A DNA stretch of 32,486 nt from Stenotrophomonas rhizophila (GCF_020857975.1 NZ_JACWUO010000027.1:1-32486); one strand, 5' to 3'; shown: positions 6,861 to 18,832, counted from the first letter of the stretch. Translations and numbers: made by a program. Notes: generated by a model from the sequence alone, not told the origin.

Positions 6861-9740
6861 TCAGAATCGGTAGCCCAGGCCCAGCATCACCCCGTTCTGG
6901 TCCTGGCCGTCGCGGCGCTGCCCGACGTAGTCGAGCATGATCGACAGCCGTTCGCTGGCCCGGCTGGTCACGCCCACGTTCCAGGCCAGCACGCGCTCGC
7001 CTACCTGCTGGCTGGCCGCGCCGAACACCAGCTCCGGCGCGGCACTGAACGCGTTGCTGTACTGGGCCCGGGAATCGCCCAGTTCCTTCTGCCAGACCAC
7101 CCGGGCGTGCGGGGTGATGCGCTCGCCATTGCGCCCGGCGAAGGTCTTGTACAGCTGCAGGCCGGCGCCGACGCGGATGCTCTCCAGGCTGTCGCTGCGG
7201 CCGGTGAGGGCGCCGGCGCCCTGCCCTTCATCGAAGCGGGTGGCCGAGGTGCGCGCATAGTCGACCACCGGCAGCAGCGGCTGGATCACCAGGCCATTGC
7301 CGGTGGTGAAGGTGAAGCCGTGCTCCAGCCGTGCCGATACCGCATCGTTGCTGTACTTGGCACGCAGCGGGCTGTCCAGGCCGGCGATGCCGGTGATGCT
7401 GCGGCGGGTGTCGTGGCGCAGGTCGGTGTAGCGCGCCGCGAACGACAGGAAGCCCCGCGCGTAGCTGGCATCCAGGTAACCGCCCACGTCCAGCGCGCGT
7501 ACGTCGCCGCTGAACTCGCTGCCGTCGCGGCCCTTGGTCGACATGTCCGCGGCGGCAACGCTGACGCCCAGGGTCACGCGGTCATCGGCGATGCGGGTGT
7601 CGGCACCGAGCACGATGCCGCCCACGGTGTGGGTCATGCCGGCAACGCCGTCACCGCCTTCGATCCGCCCCTGGCTGCCGAAGCCCCTGCCCCATACGCC
7701 GAGGTTGCGGCGACCGCTGTCGCCGCTGGCATCGGCCGTTTCGCCACTGGGCGCCACCAGGTGCATGGCCAGCTGGTTGAACAGGCTGGCATTGGCCATG
7801 CCCGGCTGCGCCGAGGCGGCCTGCGCGGCCTGCATGGCCAGGCCACCGGCATCGCCGCCGCTGCTGCGCAGCGAGAACTGGTGCTGCTGCACCACGTTGC
7901 CGATGCTGCCCACCAGTGCGGTGTCGGCCAGGCGCAGGGTGGCGTGGGCGTCGCCGCGCAGGCTGCCGGCCTGCTGCTGGATGATGTCGCGGTCGGCGAA
8001 CTGCAGTGCGCCCAGCAGCGGCCTGAGCGCGGCATTGTTGCCGTCGGCGGCACTGGCCAGCGCGCGGCCCAGGCCATCGCCTGCGGTGGCGCTGGTGAAC
8101 AACCCGATCTGCTCGAAGCCGGGGTTGGCGGTCAGCCAGAGGCCGTCGGCGGTCTGCTGCACGTTGAAGCTGAGCAGCGAGTTGTGGCGCGGGCGGAACA
8201 CGTCGCCGTTGGCCAGGTTGGCGGTGTAGCCGGTATCGCCCAGCCGCACCACGTCCTGGAAGCCCTGCTGGTAGATCGGGCCCTGCACCAGGTCGCGGCG
8301 GTAGTCGGTGCCGTAGAAACCCTGCGCCACGTTCAACTCCAGGTAGGCGCCCTTGGCGATCACCAGCGCGCCGTCGTTCTGCCCGTCATCGAAGAAGCTG
8401 CCCACGCGCAGGCGGCCGCCGGCGCTGCCGCCGTTCTCGGTCACATCGAACAGCACCTTGCCGCCGGGCATGATGTTGACGTAGCCATGGGTGACCAGGT
8501 CGCCACCGCGCGGCATCAGGGTGCCGAACACGCGCAGGCGGTTGAAGCCGTCCTCGCGCCACGACGGGCCGGTGCCGTTGGCCAGTGCGTCGAAATCCAT
8601 GCCGGTGCCGGCCACATCGCCGTGGCCGACCAGCATGCCGGCGGCCATCACGCGCACTTCGGAGGCGCGCAGCGCGCCGCCTTCCAGGGCGATGGTGCCG
8701 TTGTCGACCAGCATGAAATCCGCGCCGGTGGTGGCCGCGGTGCGCCAGGTGGCGCCATTGGTTACGCGGATGACGCCCATCGCATCGTCCAGCGTGGAGG
8801 CGTCAAGGTCGCCCAGGCGCAGGCGCGACAGCAACAGGGCCTGGATGCCCGGGTCATTGAGATAGTCCTGCACCGAATCGGTGCCGATGTTCTGCGGGCC
8901 CTGGCCGGACAGGTTGTAGATGGCCTGGGCCACGGTCATGTAGGTGGAACCGGCGTTGGTGTTCCAGCGCGCGAAGTCGTCGTCGACCAAGGCCTGCAGC
9001 TGGCGCCCGGTGCGCAGGTAGGCCGGGTTGATGTCGCCGGTGACATTGGCGGCCACGTTCAAGGTGTCGCCGGGATCGCGGTAGCCGGCGGCGGTGACGA
9101 TGTTGTTGCTGAAGATGTCCTGGCCGGGGAAGGTTTCGCGCTTGCTGCCGCTGCCGTCGGGATCGAAGCTGACCGGCGCGCCGGTGGCGCGTGCCGGGTC
9201 GGAGAACACCAGCAGGCCGTTGGGCTGGACCACCTCATACATGGCCTTGTGCAGCAGGCCGGCGTCCATGCCGCCACCGTAGTTGCCGGCATAGATCTGG
9301 GTCATGCGCGCCGAGGGGGTATAGATCACCTTGCCGCCGCTGCTGGCGGCGTGGATCTGCACCGAGTCCACGATCGGCAGGTCGCCGCCCAGGTAACGCT
9401 CGACGCCGCCGGACTGCATGATCGAGCAGGAAGAAATGCAGTGGCCGGACACGATGGTGTTCAATCCGGCGGTGCGGATCACCCCCTGCAGCCATTCGCC
9501 GGCGATCAACGCACCGCCGTTGGAGGTGCGCAGCACCACCTCGCGGATCGGGCGGCCTTCGGCCTGCGCCTTGGCCAGCAGTGCCGGCAGCGACATCACA
9601 TCGGCATAGGTCACCCCGCCGCTGAGATACACCCGATCACCGCGCACGTGGTAGTTCATCGCCGCTGCGTCACCGGCCGCACCGACCGCCAACACGCCCA
9701 GTACGCCTGCCAGCGCCACACTCAATACCGACTGCTTCAT
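6861..9740 (-). CDS. Autotransporter with ClpP/COG3904-like passenger domain
   Basis: This 959-residue protein looks like a type Va secreted protein. It has a signal peptide (residues 1-27, ending DAAA), a passenger, a strand-rich linker of about residues 340-520, and a C-terminal barrel from about 690 that ends in GLGYRF with the terminal Phe typical of autotransporters. Residues 70-135 resemble ClpP-fold periplasmic proteins of the COG3904 type: a GGAL turn, a C-x-S-x-C motif (C101, S103, C105), then GGVER and a later H130. S103 and H130 would be the nucleophile and base if it is active; this is inference. The start at 9740 was chosen for the GGAG nine bases upstream and the immediate signal peptide. 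The gene is divergent from an ECF sigma factor 204 nt away. Confidence 0.85.
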   Translation of the reverse strand: MKQSVLSVALAGVLGVLAVGAAGDAAAMNYHVRGDRVYLSGGVTYADVMSLPALLAKAQAEGRPIREVVLRTSNGGALIAGEWLQGVIRTAGLNTIVSGHCISSCSIMQSGGVERYLGGDLPIVDSVQIHAASSGGKVIYTPSARMTQIYAGNYGGGMDAGLLHKAMYEVVQPNGLLVFSDPARATGAPVSFDPDGSGSKRETFPGQDIFSNNIVTAAGYRDPGDTLNVAANVTGDINPAYLRTGRQLQALVDDDFARWNTNAGSTYMTVAQAIYNLSGQGPQNIGTDSVQDYLNDPGIQALLLSRLRLGDLDASTLDDAMGVIRVTNGATWRTAATTGADFMLVDNGTIALEGGALRASEVRVMAAGMLVGHGDVAGTGMDFDALANGTGPSWREDGFNRLRVFGTLMPRGGDLVTHGYVNIMPGGKVLFDVTENGGSAGGRLRVGSFFDDGQNDGALVIAKGAYLELNVAQGFYGTDYRRDLVQGPIYQQGFQDVVRLGDTGYTANLANGDVFRPRHNSLLSFNVQQTADGLWLTANPGFEQIGLFTSATAGDGLGRALASAADGNNAALRPLLGALQFADRDIIQQQAGSLRGDAHATLRLADTALVGSIGNVVQQHQFSLRSSGGDAGGLAMQAAQAASAQPGMANASLFNQLAMHLVAPSGETADASGDSGRRNLGVWGRGFGSQGRIEGGDGVAGMTHTVGGIVLGADTRIADDRVTLGVSVAAADMSTKGRDGSEFSGDVRALDVGGYLDASYARGFLSFAARYTDLRHDTRRSITGIAGLDSPLRAKYSNDAVSARLEHGFTFTTGNGLVIQPLLPVVDYARTSATRFDEGQGAGALTGRSDSLESIRVGAGLQLYKTFAGRNGERITPHARVVWQKELGDSRAQYSNAFSAAPELVFGAASQQVGERVLAWNVGVTSRASERLSIMLDYVGQRRDGQDQNGVMLGLGYRF

Positions 9741-9792
9741 TGCGTTCTTCTCCAGAATAGGTCCGTCCGTACAACACGCCGGACAACTGACA

Positions 9793-9802
9793 AACGATCG
9801 TT
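9793..9802. promoter_or_regulatory. Perfect 10-bp palindrome upstream of the autotransporter
   Basis: AACGATCGTT is self-complementary and lies about 53 nt upstream of the autotransporter start, in the intergenic region shared with the sigma-factor gene. It is a possible operator, but a 10-bp palindrome can occur by chance. Confidence 0.25.
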
Positions 9803-9944
9803 GGCATCGATCACCCCCAGTGCCGCGCACAGGAAAAAGTAAATTCATTCAGATTGGTCGGGATACGACTTTCGGCCTTTCCCACGCCGTCAACCTCGCG
9901 TAATACTCGATCGTCTGTCGTTCAGTGCCGTTCGAGGTTCTGCT

Positions 9945-10508
9945 GTGCCCTCCTCGTCCCCCGTGATCCACCGCGCGCCCGAGCCTGGGCAGGTGCTGGA
10001 AGCATTCGCCGCCTTCGTGCGCGACGAGCGCGGGCCGTTGTGCGCGTTCCTGCGCACGCGCGGGGCCAGTGCCGAGGATGCCGAGGACATCGCCCAGGAC
10101 TGCATGGAACGCCTGATCCGCTACCAGGCCCACGGCACCGACGAACTGCGCCTGCTGCTGTACCGGATCGCACGCAATCGGCTGGCCGACCGCGGGCGGC
10201 TGCCGCGCGCGCACCTGCCGCTGGCAGATACCGACAACATCGACCTGCCTGCCTGCGGCACGCCCGGGCCGCTGCGCCAGGCCGAATCCGGGCAGATGCT
10301 GGCATTGCTGCGGCAGGCCTTGTTCAAGCTGCCCGACCGTTGCCGCGAGGTGTACCTGCTCAACCGCGTCAGCGGCATGAGCTATACCCAGATCGCACGC
10401 CACTGCGGAATCACCGCCAACACGGTGGAAAAACACATCGCCCGCGCCCTGCAGGGACTGCGCAGGGAACTGGGCCCCGACAGCGTCCGCAAGGACGGAG
10501 AGACGTGA
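9945..10508 (+). CDS. ECF sigma factor, FecI type
   Basis: This is an extracytoplasmic-function sigma factor that would direct RNA polymerase to a small regulon when released by the FecR-like partner downstream. Of 187 residues, about 24-65 form region 2 (FVRDERGPLCAFLR, then EDAEDIAQDCMERLIRY). Residues about 125-175 form region 4 with its helix-turn-helix (LPDRCREVYLLNRVSGMSY, then ITANTVEKHIARAL). The GTG start is supported by GAGG seven bases upstream. Its stop overlaps the fecR-like start by one base (TGATG). Gene order sigma-FecR-TonB receptor indicates cell-surface signalling. Confidence 0.93.
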   Translation: MPSSSPVIHRAPEPGQVLEAFAAFVRDERGPLCAFLRTRGASAEDAEDIAQDCMERLIRYQAHGTDELRLLLYRIARNRLADRGRLPRAHLPLADTDNIDLPACGTPGPLRQAESGQMLALLRQALFKLPDRCREVYLLNRVSGMSYTQIARHCGITANTVEKHIARALQGLRRELGPDSVRKDGET

Positions 10509-11482
10509 TGCGCGTTGCCGAGCACACCCCCGACGAACAGACCTTCCAGCGTGCGAGCGAATGGGTGGCGCGGCTGGAAGCGGCCGACTGCAGCCGCGCC
10601 GAGCGCGATGCATTCGAAGATTGGCTGGCCGAACACCCCGCGCATGTGCGCGCCTGGGCGCAGGCCGAAACCCTGCACCAGCAGGCCGCACTGCTGGCCG
10701 ATGACGCCGGGCTTCGCGCCCGGGTGGCCCCCCATGTCCACCCGGCCCGGCGGCGCTGGCTGCCGCGCCTGGCGATCGCCGCCGGGCTGTGCGTGGCGGC
10801 GATCGGCGGCGGCCTGTTCGCCATCGATGGCAACCCTGCCACCCACCACTACGCCAACGACAGCCGCGTGCCGCAGCAGCGCACGCTCGAAGACGGCAGC
10901 ATCGCCACGCTGGATGCCGGCGCGGCGCTGGCTGCGCGGGTGGGCTGGCGCGGGCGGCGCCTCGACCTGGAACGCGGCCGGGTGCAGCTGCAGGTCGCGC
11001 CGTCGGCCAAGACGTTGCGGGTGCAGGCCGGCAACACCAGCCTGCGCGACATCGGTACCACCTTCCAGGTGGAACGGCGCGGCGACGGCCGGGTCGATGT
11101 GGCCTTGCTGGAAGGCGCGGTGGAAGTCACCAGCAGCGGCGCGCAGGCCAGCCGGTACCTGCTGCAGCCGGGGCAACAGGTGCAGGTGCTGCCCTCGGGC
11201 CGGATCCAGCCGGCGGCCGCCCTGTCGCGGCCGGCCGCCGAAGGCTGGCTGCACGGGCAACTGGTGTTCGACGGCGCGCCGCTGCAGGAAGTGGTGGAGC
11301 GCATGAACCGCTACAGCGCCACGCCGCTGGTGGTCAACGACCCGGCATTGGCATCGCTGGCGGTCAGCGGCACCTTCCGCGCCGGTGATGCGCAGCACCT
11401 GCTGCGGGCACTGGCGCTGGGCTGGTCGATCGCCGCACGGCAACGCGCGGACGGTGCAGTGGAACTGCACCGCCAGCCCTGA
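10508..11482 (+). CDS. FecR-family anti-sigma/sigma regulator
   Basis: This inner-membrane regulator passes a signal from a TonB-dependent receptor to the ECF sigma factor. The 324-residue protein has an N-terminal cytosolic FecR_N/DUF4880-type region (about 13-57, with ERDAFEDWLAEHPAHVRAW). One membrane helix follows at about 79-100, then a periplasmic FecR domain (about 115-215: LEDGSIATLDAGA, GTTFQV, LLEGAVEV). The C-terminal STN-like segment is at about 255-315 (FDGAPLQEVVERMNRYS). GGAG lies upstream of the ATG, which overlaps the sigma stop codon. It is translated in step with the sigma factor and followed 11 nt later by the receptor. Confidence 0.93.
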   Translation: MRVAEHTPDEQTFQRASEWVARLEAADCSRAERDAFEDWLAEHPAHVRAWAQAETLHQQAALLADDAGLRARVAPHVHPARRRWLPRLAIAAGLCVAAIGGGLFAIDGNPATHHYANDSRVPQQRTLEDGSIATLDAGAALAARVGWRGRRLDLERGRVQLQVAPSAKTLRVQAGNTSLRDIGTTFQVERRGDGRVDVALLEGAVEVTSSGAQASRYLLQPGQQVQVLPSGRIQPAAALSRPAAEGWLHGQLVFDGAPLQEVVERMNRYSATPLVVNDPALASLAVSGTFRAGDAQHLLRALALGWSIAARQRADGAVELHRQP

Positions 11483-11493
11483 GCAGGCCGCCG

Positions 11494-14277
11494 ATGCAGG
11501 CCACGCTCCGGCTGCGGCGATGGCTGCGCCTGGGTGCGCTCGGCATCGCCTTGTGCGCCGCGCTGCCGCCGCGCGCCGAAGCAGGCGGCACGCCGGCGCC
11601 GATCGGTTACCGGATCGAACGCGGCACACTGGCCACGGCACTGCAGCACTGGGCGCGCCAGAGCGGCCAGCTGCTGGTGTTCGATGCCGGCGAACTGGCC
11701 GGGCTGCAGACGGCCGGCCTCCATACCCGGCAGGCGCCGGCCGCCGCGCTGGATCAGTTGCTGGCCGGCCTGCCGGTCAAGGTGCAACAGACCGCCGATG
11801 GCGTGTTCGTGGTGCGCCGTACCGCACCTGCAGTTGCGGCGGCGGCCGCGCGTACGCCGGCCCGTGCGGTCGCGCCGGCGGCACCGGGCAGCGCGCCGCA
11901 GGTGCAGCTGGCGCCGGTGCAGGTCACCGGCAGCCGCCTGCCACGCAGCTCGCTGCAGACCACCCTGCCGGTCACCCTGATCGAGCGCGATGAGATCCTG
12001 CGCAGCGGCTACGGCTCGTTGTTCGACCTGCTGCGTCACCTGCCCGGCATGGCCGGGCATTCGCCGCTGTCCACCTCCGGCAGCGGCGATTCGCTGTACC
12101 TGCCGTCCGGTGCGGCGGCCACCACCAGCCTGGATGGCATGGGGCCGCGTGCGACCCTGTTCCTGGTCAACGGCAGGCGCCTGCCGCGCTATCCGATGGT
12201 GTCGTTGAACGACGGCGCGCTGACCGACCTGGGTGGCATCCCATTGAGTTTCGTCGAGCGCATCGAACTGGTCCGTGGCGGTGCCTCGGCGATCTATGGG
12301 GCCGATGCGATGTCCGGGGTGGTCAACATCATCCTGCGCGACCACGCCGACGGTGCCGAGGCGATGCTGCAGTCCGGGGTCAGCAGCCGCGGCGACGGCG
12401 ACCAGCAGCGGCTGCAGCTGGCCGGCGGCGGCAGCCGCGCCAACGGCGACCGCTGGTTCGCCGGGCTGGACCTGCAGCGCGCCCAGCATGTGGGCGGCGA
12501 CCGCCGCGCGTGGCATCGCGAGCAGGACCGCTATCCGATCGGCCTGCTCAGCGTCGATGGCGACTACCTGCCCGCCGCGCTGTGCCCGGCGCCCCTGCAG
12601 CGCGACGACGACGGCTGCTGGTACGACAGTGCGCGGCCAGGATCGCTGCAGCCGGCCGCGTCCACGCTGGCGGCATACGGCCGCTATCGGCGCGAACTCG
12701 GCCTGGGCCGATACGCGTATGCCGAAGCGCGCGCCAGCCGCAACCGGCAGCGTTTCGAACTGGGCGCCACCGCCGCCGCCCTGCACCTTGGCAATGGCCT
12801 GCTGATCAACCATGTTTTCCAGGAAGGCGGCATCGTGCGCCCGCGGGTGCAGGCCACCGACACCGACCTCACCGTCGGCGTCGGCCGCAACCAGCCCGGG
12901 CGCCGCTGGGAGGCTGGCGTGGGTCGGCAGCACAGCGAGGTGCTGCTGGTCACCGAAGGCGCGGTGCGTACCGAACAGTTGTTCGCCGCCACCCGCCAGG
13001 GCTTCGTGCCCGGCTTCACGCCGCTGCCGCCGCAGCAGGCCGCGCTGTTGTTTCCCCGCATCGGCAACCGCGGGCGCACCGAGCAATGGCAGGCCTGGTG
13101 GGGGCTGCAGCGCGACTTGGTGGCGCTGCCCGGCGGCGCGGCGCAGTGGGCGGCCGGCATCGACCTGCGCCATGAAACCTGGACCGCGCAGCCCGATGCG
13201 CTGCTGGGCGAAGGCAAACTGGCGCTGGGCCTGCCGCTGGAGCAGCGCCGGCTGTCGCGGCCGTCCAGTGCGGTGTACACCGAACTCGGCCTGCCGCTGG
13301 CAGCCACGCTGCGGCTGGATGTGGCCGCACGCTGGGACCGCGATGCCGGCGACAACGCGTTCTCGCCGCGTGCCGGCCTGCGCTGGAGCCCGTCGGCGCA
13401 CTGGTCGTGGCTGCTGTCCAGCGGCCGCGGCTACCGTGCGCCCAGCCTGTTCGAACGGCGCCGGCCGCCGGCCGATGACGACGCGGTGGTGCTGCCGCCC
13501 TCCAGTGCGCTGCCGCCCTGCGCCCAGCCTTCCACGCAGGGCTGCGTACTGGACGTGGCGGTGGTGGAGAATCGCAATCTGGAACCAGAAACCACGCGCA
13601 GCTATGCGCTGGGCGTGACCTGGACACCGGCCAGCGCGCTGTCGTTGTCGCTGACCCACAATCGGGTCGAGCTGCGCAACGAGATCCTGGCGCTGCGCCC
13701 GCAGGATGCGCAATGGAACCGCCGGCTGTGGGCGCTGGATGAGGCCGGGCAGCTGCAGTCGCTGCGCCTGTCCTTCGACAATATCGGCCGCACCGTCTCG
13801 CGCAACTGGGTGCTGCGCGGCGACTACCGCCGGGCCACCGGCGCCGATGGCCAGTGGCAGCTGTCGCTGGACGCGCTGCGGCAGCAGGTACTGCGCCGCT
13901 TCCGCGCCCATGGCGGAGCGGTCGACCTGCGCGGCCACGCCACCCCGCGCCATGCGGCCGTGTTCGGCACGCAGTGGCAGAACCCGCACTGGGACATCGC
14001 CGTGCGCGCCAACTACGTCGGCCGCACCCGTGCCTGGCTGCCCGGCCAGGCCTGCCCGCCGCTGCAACACGAACAGCAGCGCTGCAGCAACCCCGACCGG
14101 CTGTACTGGAACCTGCACCTGGGCCGCCAGCTCGGGCCGCGGACCGCGCTGGCGCTGGACGTGCACAACCTGTTCGATGCGCCGCCGGTCAACCACCTGG
14201 TCGGCAACGGCGGCCTGGCGCGGGGACGCGACGATCCGCTGGGGCGCTACTTTCTGCTGACCCTGCAGCTACGCTGA
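11494..14277 (+). CDS. TonB-dependent receptor with N-terminal signalling (STN) domain
   Basis: This outer-membrane TonB-dependent transducer would import a ligand and signal to the FecR-like protein. The 927-residue protein has a signal peptide (1-30, ending RAEA) and an STN domain (about 38-108, starting YRIERGTLATALQHWARQSG). A Pro/Ala linker leads to a TonB-box-like APVQVTGSR (140-148), the plug (about 150-280, with FLVNGRRLP, VERIELVRGGASAIYGADA and SGVVNI) and a 22-strand-type barrel. The last strand ends LLTLQLR, so the usual C-terminal Phe is missing. The ligand is unknown: the fecI/fecR neighbours suggest an iron complex, but sugars or other compounds are possible in this family. Confidence 0.93.
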   Translation: MQATLRLRRWLRLGALGIALCAALPPRAEAGGTPAPIGYRIERGTLATALQHWARQSGQLLVFDAGELAGLQTAGLHTRQAPAAALDQLLAGLPVKVQQTADGVFVVRRTAPAVAAAAARTPARAVAPAAPGSAPQVQLAPVQVTGSRLPRSSLQTTLPVTLIERDEILRSGYGSLFDLLRHLPGMAGHSPLSTSGSGDSLYLPSGAAATTSLDGMGPRATLFLVNGRRLPRYPMVSLNDGALTDLGGIPLSFVERIELVRGGASAIYGADAMSGVVNIILRDHADGAEAMLQSGVSSRGDGDQQRLQLAGGGSRANGDRWFAGLDLQRAQHVGGDRRAWHREQDRYPIGLLSVDGDYLPAALCPAPLQRDDDGCWYDSARPGSLQPAASTLAAYGRYRRELGLGRYAYAEARASRNRQRFELGATAAALHLGNGLLINHVFQEGGIVRPRVQATDTDLTVGVGRNQPGRRWEAGVGRQHSEVLLVTEGAVRTEQLFAATRQGFVPGFTPLPPQQAALLFPRIGNRGRTEQWQAWWGLQRDLVALPGGAAQWAAGIDLRHETWTAQPDALLGEGKLALGLPLEQRRLSRPSSAVYTELGLPLAATLRLDVAARWDRDAGDNAFSPRAGLRWSPSAHWSWLLSSGRGYRAPSLFERRRPPADDDAVVLPPSSALPPCAQPSTQGCVLDVAVVENRNLEPETTRSYALGVTWTPASALSLSLTHNRVELRNEILALRPQDAQWNRRLWALDEAGQLQSLRLSFDNIGRTVSRNWVLRGDYRRATGADGQWQLSLDALRQQVLRRFRAHGGAVDLRGHATPRHAAVFGTQWQNPHWDIAVRANYVGRTRAWLPGQACPPLQHEQQRCSNPDRLYWNLHLGRQLGPRTALALDVHNLFDAPPVNHLVGNGGLARGRDDPLGRYFLLTLQLR

Positions 14278-14383
14278 CGCGCGCTCAGCGCGCCTTCGAT
14301 CGTAGTCCTGACATGCTGCCCTGCCCCATGGCCAAAGGTCATGACTACGCGATTGGTTGGATCCGGCAAAGCCTGTAACGCCG

Positions 14384-14410
14384 AGGGCCCGCTTGCGCGG
14401 GCCCTGGTCG
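14384..14410 (+). terminator. Candidate terminator after the receptor gene
   Basis: A 9-bp perfect stem, AGGGCCCGC (14384-14392) with GCGGGCCCT (14397-14405), closes a 4-nt loop about 105 nt after the receptor stop. The following bases (GGTCGTTTGGG) are only weakly T-rich, so termination is probable but not certain. Confidence 0.55.
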
Positions 14411-14418
14411 TTTGGGCG

Positions 14419-14478
14419 TGCCCACCAACGGTGGGTGCCTACCGTCGCACTACCGCCGTACCGACCAACGGTCGGTAC
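14419..14478. repeat. Two REP/SMAG-like palindromes
   Basis: A minus-strand GTAG element (14442-14419) has the stem CCCACC / GGTGGG around AAC. Next to it is a 9-bp stem, GTACCGACC / GGTCGGTAC (14458-14478), also around AAC. The shared ACCAACGGT core groups them with the element near 29090. They lie just downstream of ispH and the receptor gene, which converge here. Confidence 0.68.
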
Positions 14479-14488
14479 CCACGCAATG

Positions 14489-15439
14489 TCAGTCGACCAG
14501 GCGCAGCCGCAGTTCCTTGGGCAGTGCGAACACCATCGACTCCGGTTCGCCGTCCAGTTCGCCGATGCCGCTGGCACCGAGTTCCTTCAGGCGTGCGATC
14601 ACGCCGTCGACCAGCACCTGCGGCGCCGAAGCGCCGGCGGTCAGGCCGATGTGCTGCTTGCCGGCCACCCAGGCCGGGTCGATTTCTTCGGCGCCGTCGA
14701 TCAGGTAGGACTCCACGCCTTCGCGCCGCGCCAGTTCGCTCAGGCGGTTGGAGTTGGAACTGTTCGGCGAGCCCACCACCAGCACCAGGTCGCAGCGCTT
14801 GGCCAGGTCGCGTACCGCGTCCTGGCGGTTCTGGGTGGCGTAGCAGATATCGTCGTTCTTCGGCCCCTGCATGGCCGGGAAACGTGCGCGCAGGGCCTCG
14901 ATGATGCCGCGGGTGTCGTCCACCGACAGCGTGGTCTGGGTGGTGTAGGCGAAGTTTTCCGGCTGGTCGATGACCAGCGTGGCCACGTCCTGCACGTCCT
15001 CGACCAGGTAGATCTGGCCGGTGCCCTTCTCGCGGTTCCACTGGCCCATGGTGCCTTCCACTTCGGGGTGGCCGGCGTGGCCGATCAGCACCACATCGCG
15101 GCCGGCGCGGCAGTGCCGCGCCACTTCCAGGTGCACCTTGGTGACCAGCGGGCAGGTCGCGTCGAACACCTTCAGCCCGCGCCGTTCGGCTTCCTGGCGC
15201 ACCGCCTGGGACACGCCGTGGGCGCTGAAGATCACCGTGTTGTCATCGGGCACTTCGTCGAGTTCTTCGACGAAGATGGCGCCACGGGCCTTGAGATCGT
15301 CGACCACGAAACGGTTGTGCACGACCTCATGGCGCACGTAGATCGGTGCGCCCAGGGTCTCGATCGCGCGCTTGACGATCTCGATCGCACGATCGACGCC
15401 GGCGCAGAAACCACGCGGATTGGCGAGCAACACATCCAT
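14489..15439 (-). CDS. ispH: 4-hydroxy-3-methylbut-2-enyl diphosphate reductase (IspH/LytB)
   Basis: IspH is the iron-sulfur enzyme of the last MEP-pathway step, reducing HMBPP to IPP and DMAPP. The 316-residue protein opens with MDVLLANPRGFCAGVDRA. It has the three cluster cysteines C12, C96 (DATCPLV) and C199, the substrate-site H41, H74 and H124, and the essential E126 in HPEVEGTMG. These positions nearly coincide with E. coli IspH. GGAG lies 11 bases before the ATG. It is the last gene of the murJ-ribF-ileS-lspA-ispH run, 55 nt after lspA. Confidence 0.98.
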   Translation of the reverse strand: MDVLLANPRGFCAGVDRAIEIVKRAIETLGAPIYVRHEVVHNRFVVDDLKARGAIFVEELDEVPDDNTVIFSAHGVSQAVRQEAERRGLKVFDATCPLVTKVHLEVARHCRAGRDVVLIGHAGHPEVEGTMGQWNREKGTGQIYLVEDVQDVATLVIDQPENFAYTTQTTLSVDDTRGIIEALRARFPAMQGPKNDDICYATQNRQDAVRDLAKRCDLVLVVGSPNSSNSNRLSELARREGVESYLIDGAEEIDPAWVAGKQHIGLTAGASAPQVLVDGVIARLKELGASGIGELDGEPESMVFALPKELRLRLVD

Positions 15440-15451
15440 CGGTCAGATACT

Positions 15452-15470
15452 CCGGCCGGCACGCGGCCGG
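15452..15470 (-). promoter_or_regulatory. Hairpin touching the ispH ribosome-binding site
   Basis: On the minus strand CCGGCCG and CGGCCGG form a 7-bp stem with a 5-nt loop in the lspA-ispH gap. The second arm contributes two Gs of the GGAG presumed to serve ispH. It could restrict initiation, but that is inference from position alone. Confidence 0.4.
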
Positions 15471-15494
15471 TTGATTGCAGGAAACAGGAGGGAA

Positions 15495-16000
15495 TTATCC
15501 CGCTTTTTTCTCGGCCTTGCCGTCGAACAGCCCGAACAGCGCGATGCCCACCGCGCCGACCACGATCGCCGAATCGGCGATGTTGAACGACGGCCAGGCA
15601 TGGTCACCGATATACCACTGGATGAAGTCGACCACATGGCCGTGCATCAGCCGGTCGATCACGTTGCCGATCGCCCCGCCGATCACCAGCGCGTAGGGCA
15701 CCGCGCTGCGCCAGTGGCCGCGCGCGGTACGCGACAGCCAGAACGCCATCAGGCCGCTGATGCCCACCGCCAGCGCGGTGAAGAACCACAGCTGCCAACC
15801 ACCGGCGTCGCTGAGGAAACTGAACGCGGCGCCGGTGTTGTAGGTGCGGTACCAGTTCCAGAAGCCGTCGATGACCACCACCGGCTCGTACTCGGGCAGG
15901 CTGGACAGCACCCAGGCCTTGCTCCACTGGTCGGCGATGAGGATGGCCGCCGACAGCAGCAGCCAGACCAGCGCGTTGGGACGCGGACGGGCGGCGCTCA

Positions 16001-16001
<1 letters not shown>
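15495..16001 (-). CDS. lspA: Lipoprotein signal peptidase II (LspA)
   Basis: LspA is the inner-membrane aspartyl protease that removes signal peptides from diacylglyceryl prolipoproteins. The 168-residue protein has four hydrophobic helices. The catalytic pair is D125 in GHVVDFIQW and D143 in FNIADSAI, with the conserved GGAIGNVIDR ahead of them. The ATG at 16001 overlaps the ileS stop by one base and gives the family length. A GTG nine bases further up is possible but adds only three residues. The C-terminus is Lys-rich and cytosolic (GKAEKKAG). Confidence 0.96.

Positions 16002-18828
<2,827 letters not shown>

Positions 18829-18832
<4 letters not shown>

Noticed and set aside
6798..9842. 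A 1014-codon open frame on the plus strand
   Set aside because: It is the antisense shadow of the autotransporter gene, whose signal peptide, barrel and terminal Phe are clear. The plus-strand product is Ala/Val/Gly/Gln-rich with no domain.
9849..10691. A 280-codon minus-strand frame upstream of the autotransporter
   Set aside because: It is antisense to the ECF sigma factor and the start of the FecR-like gene. It has shadow-like composition and no recognisable domain.
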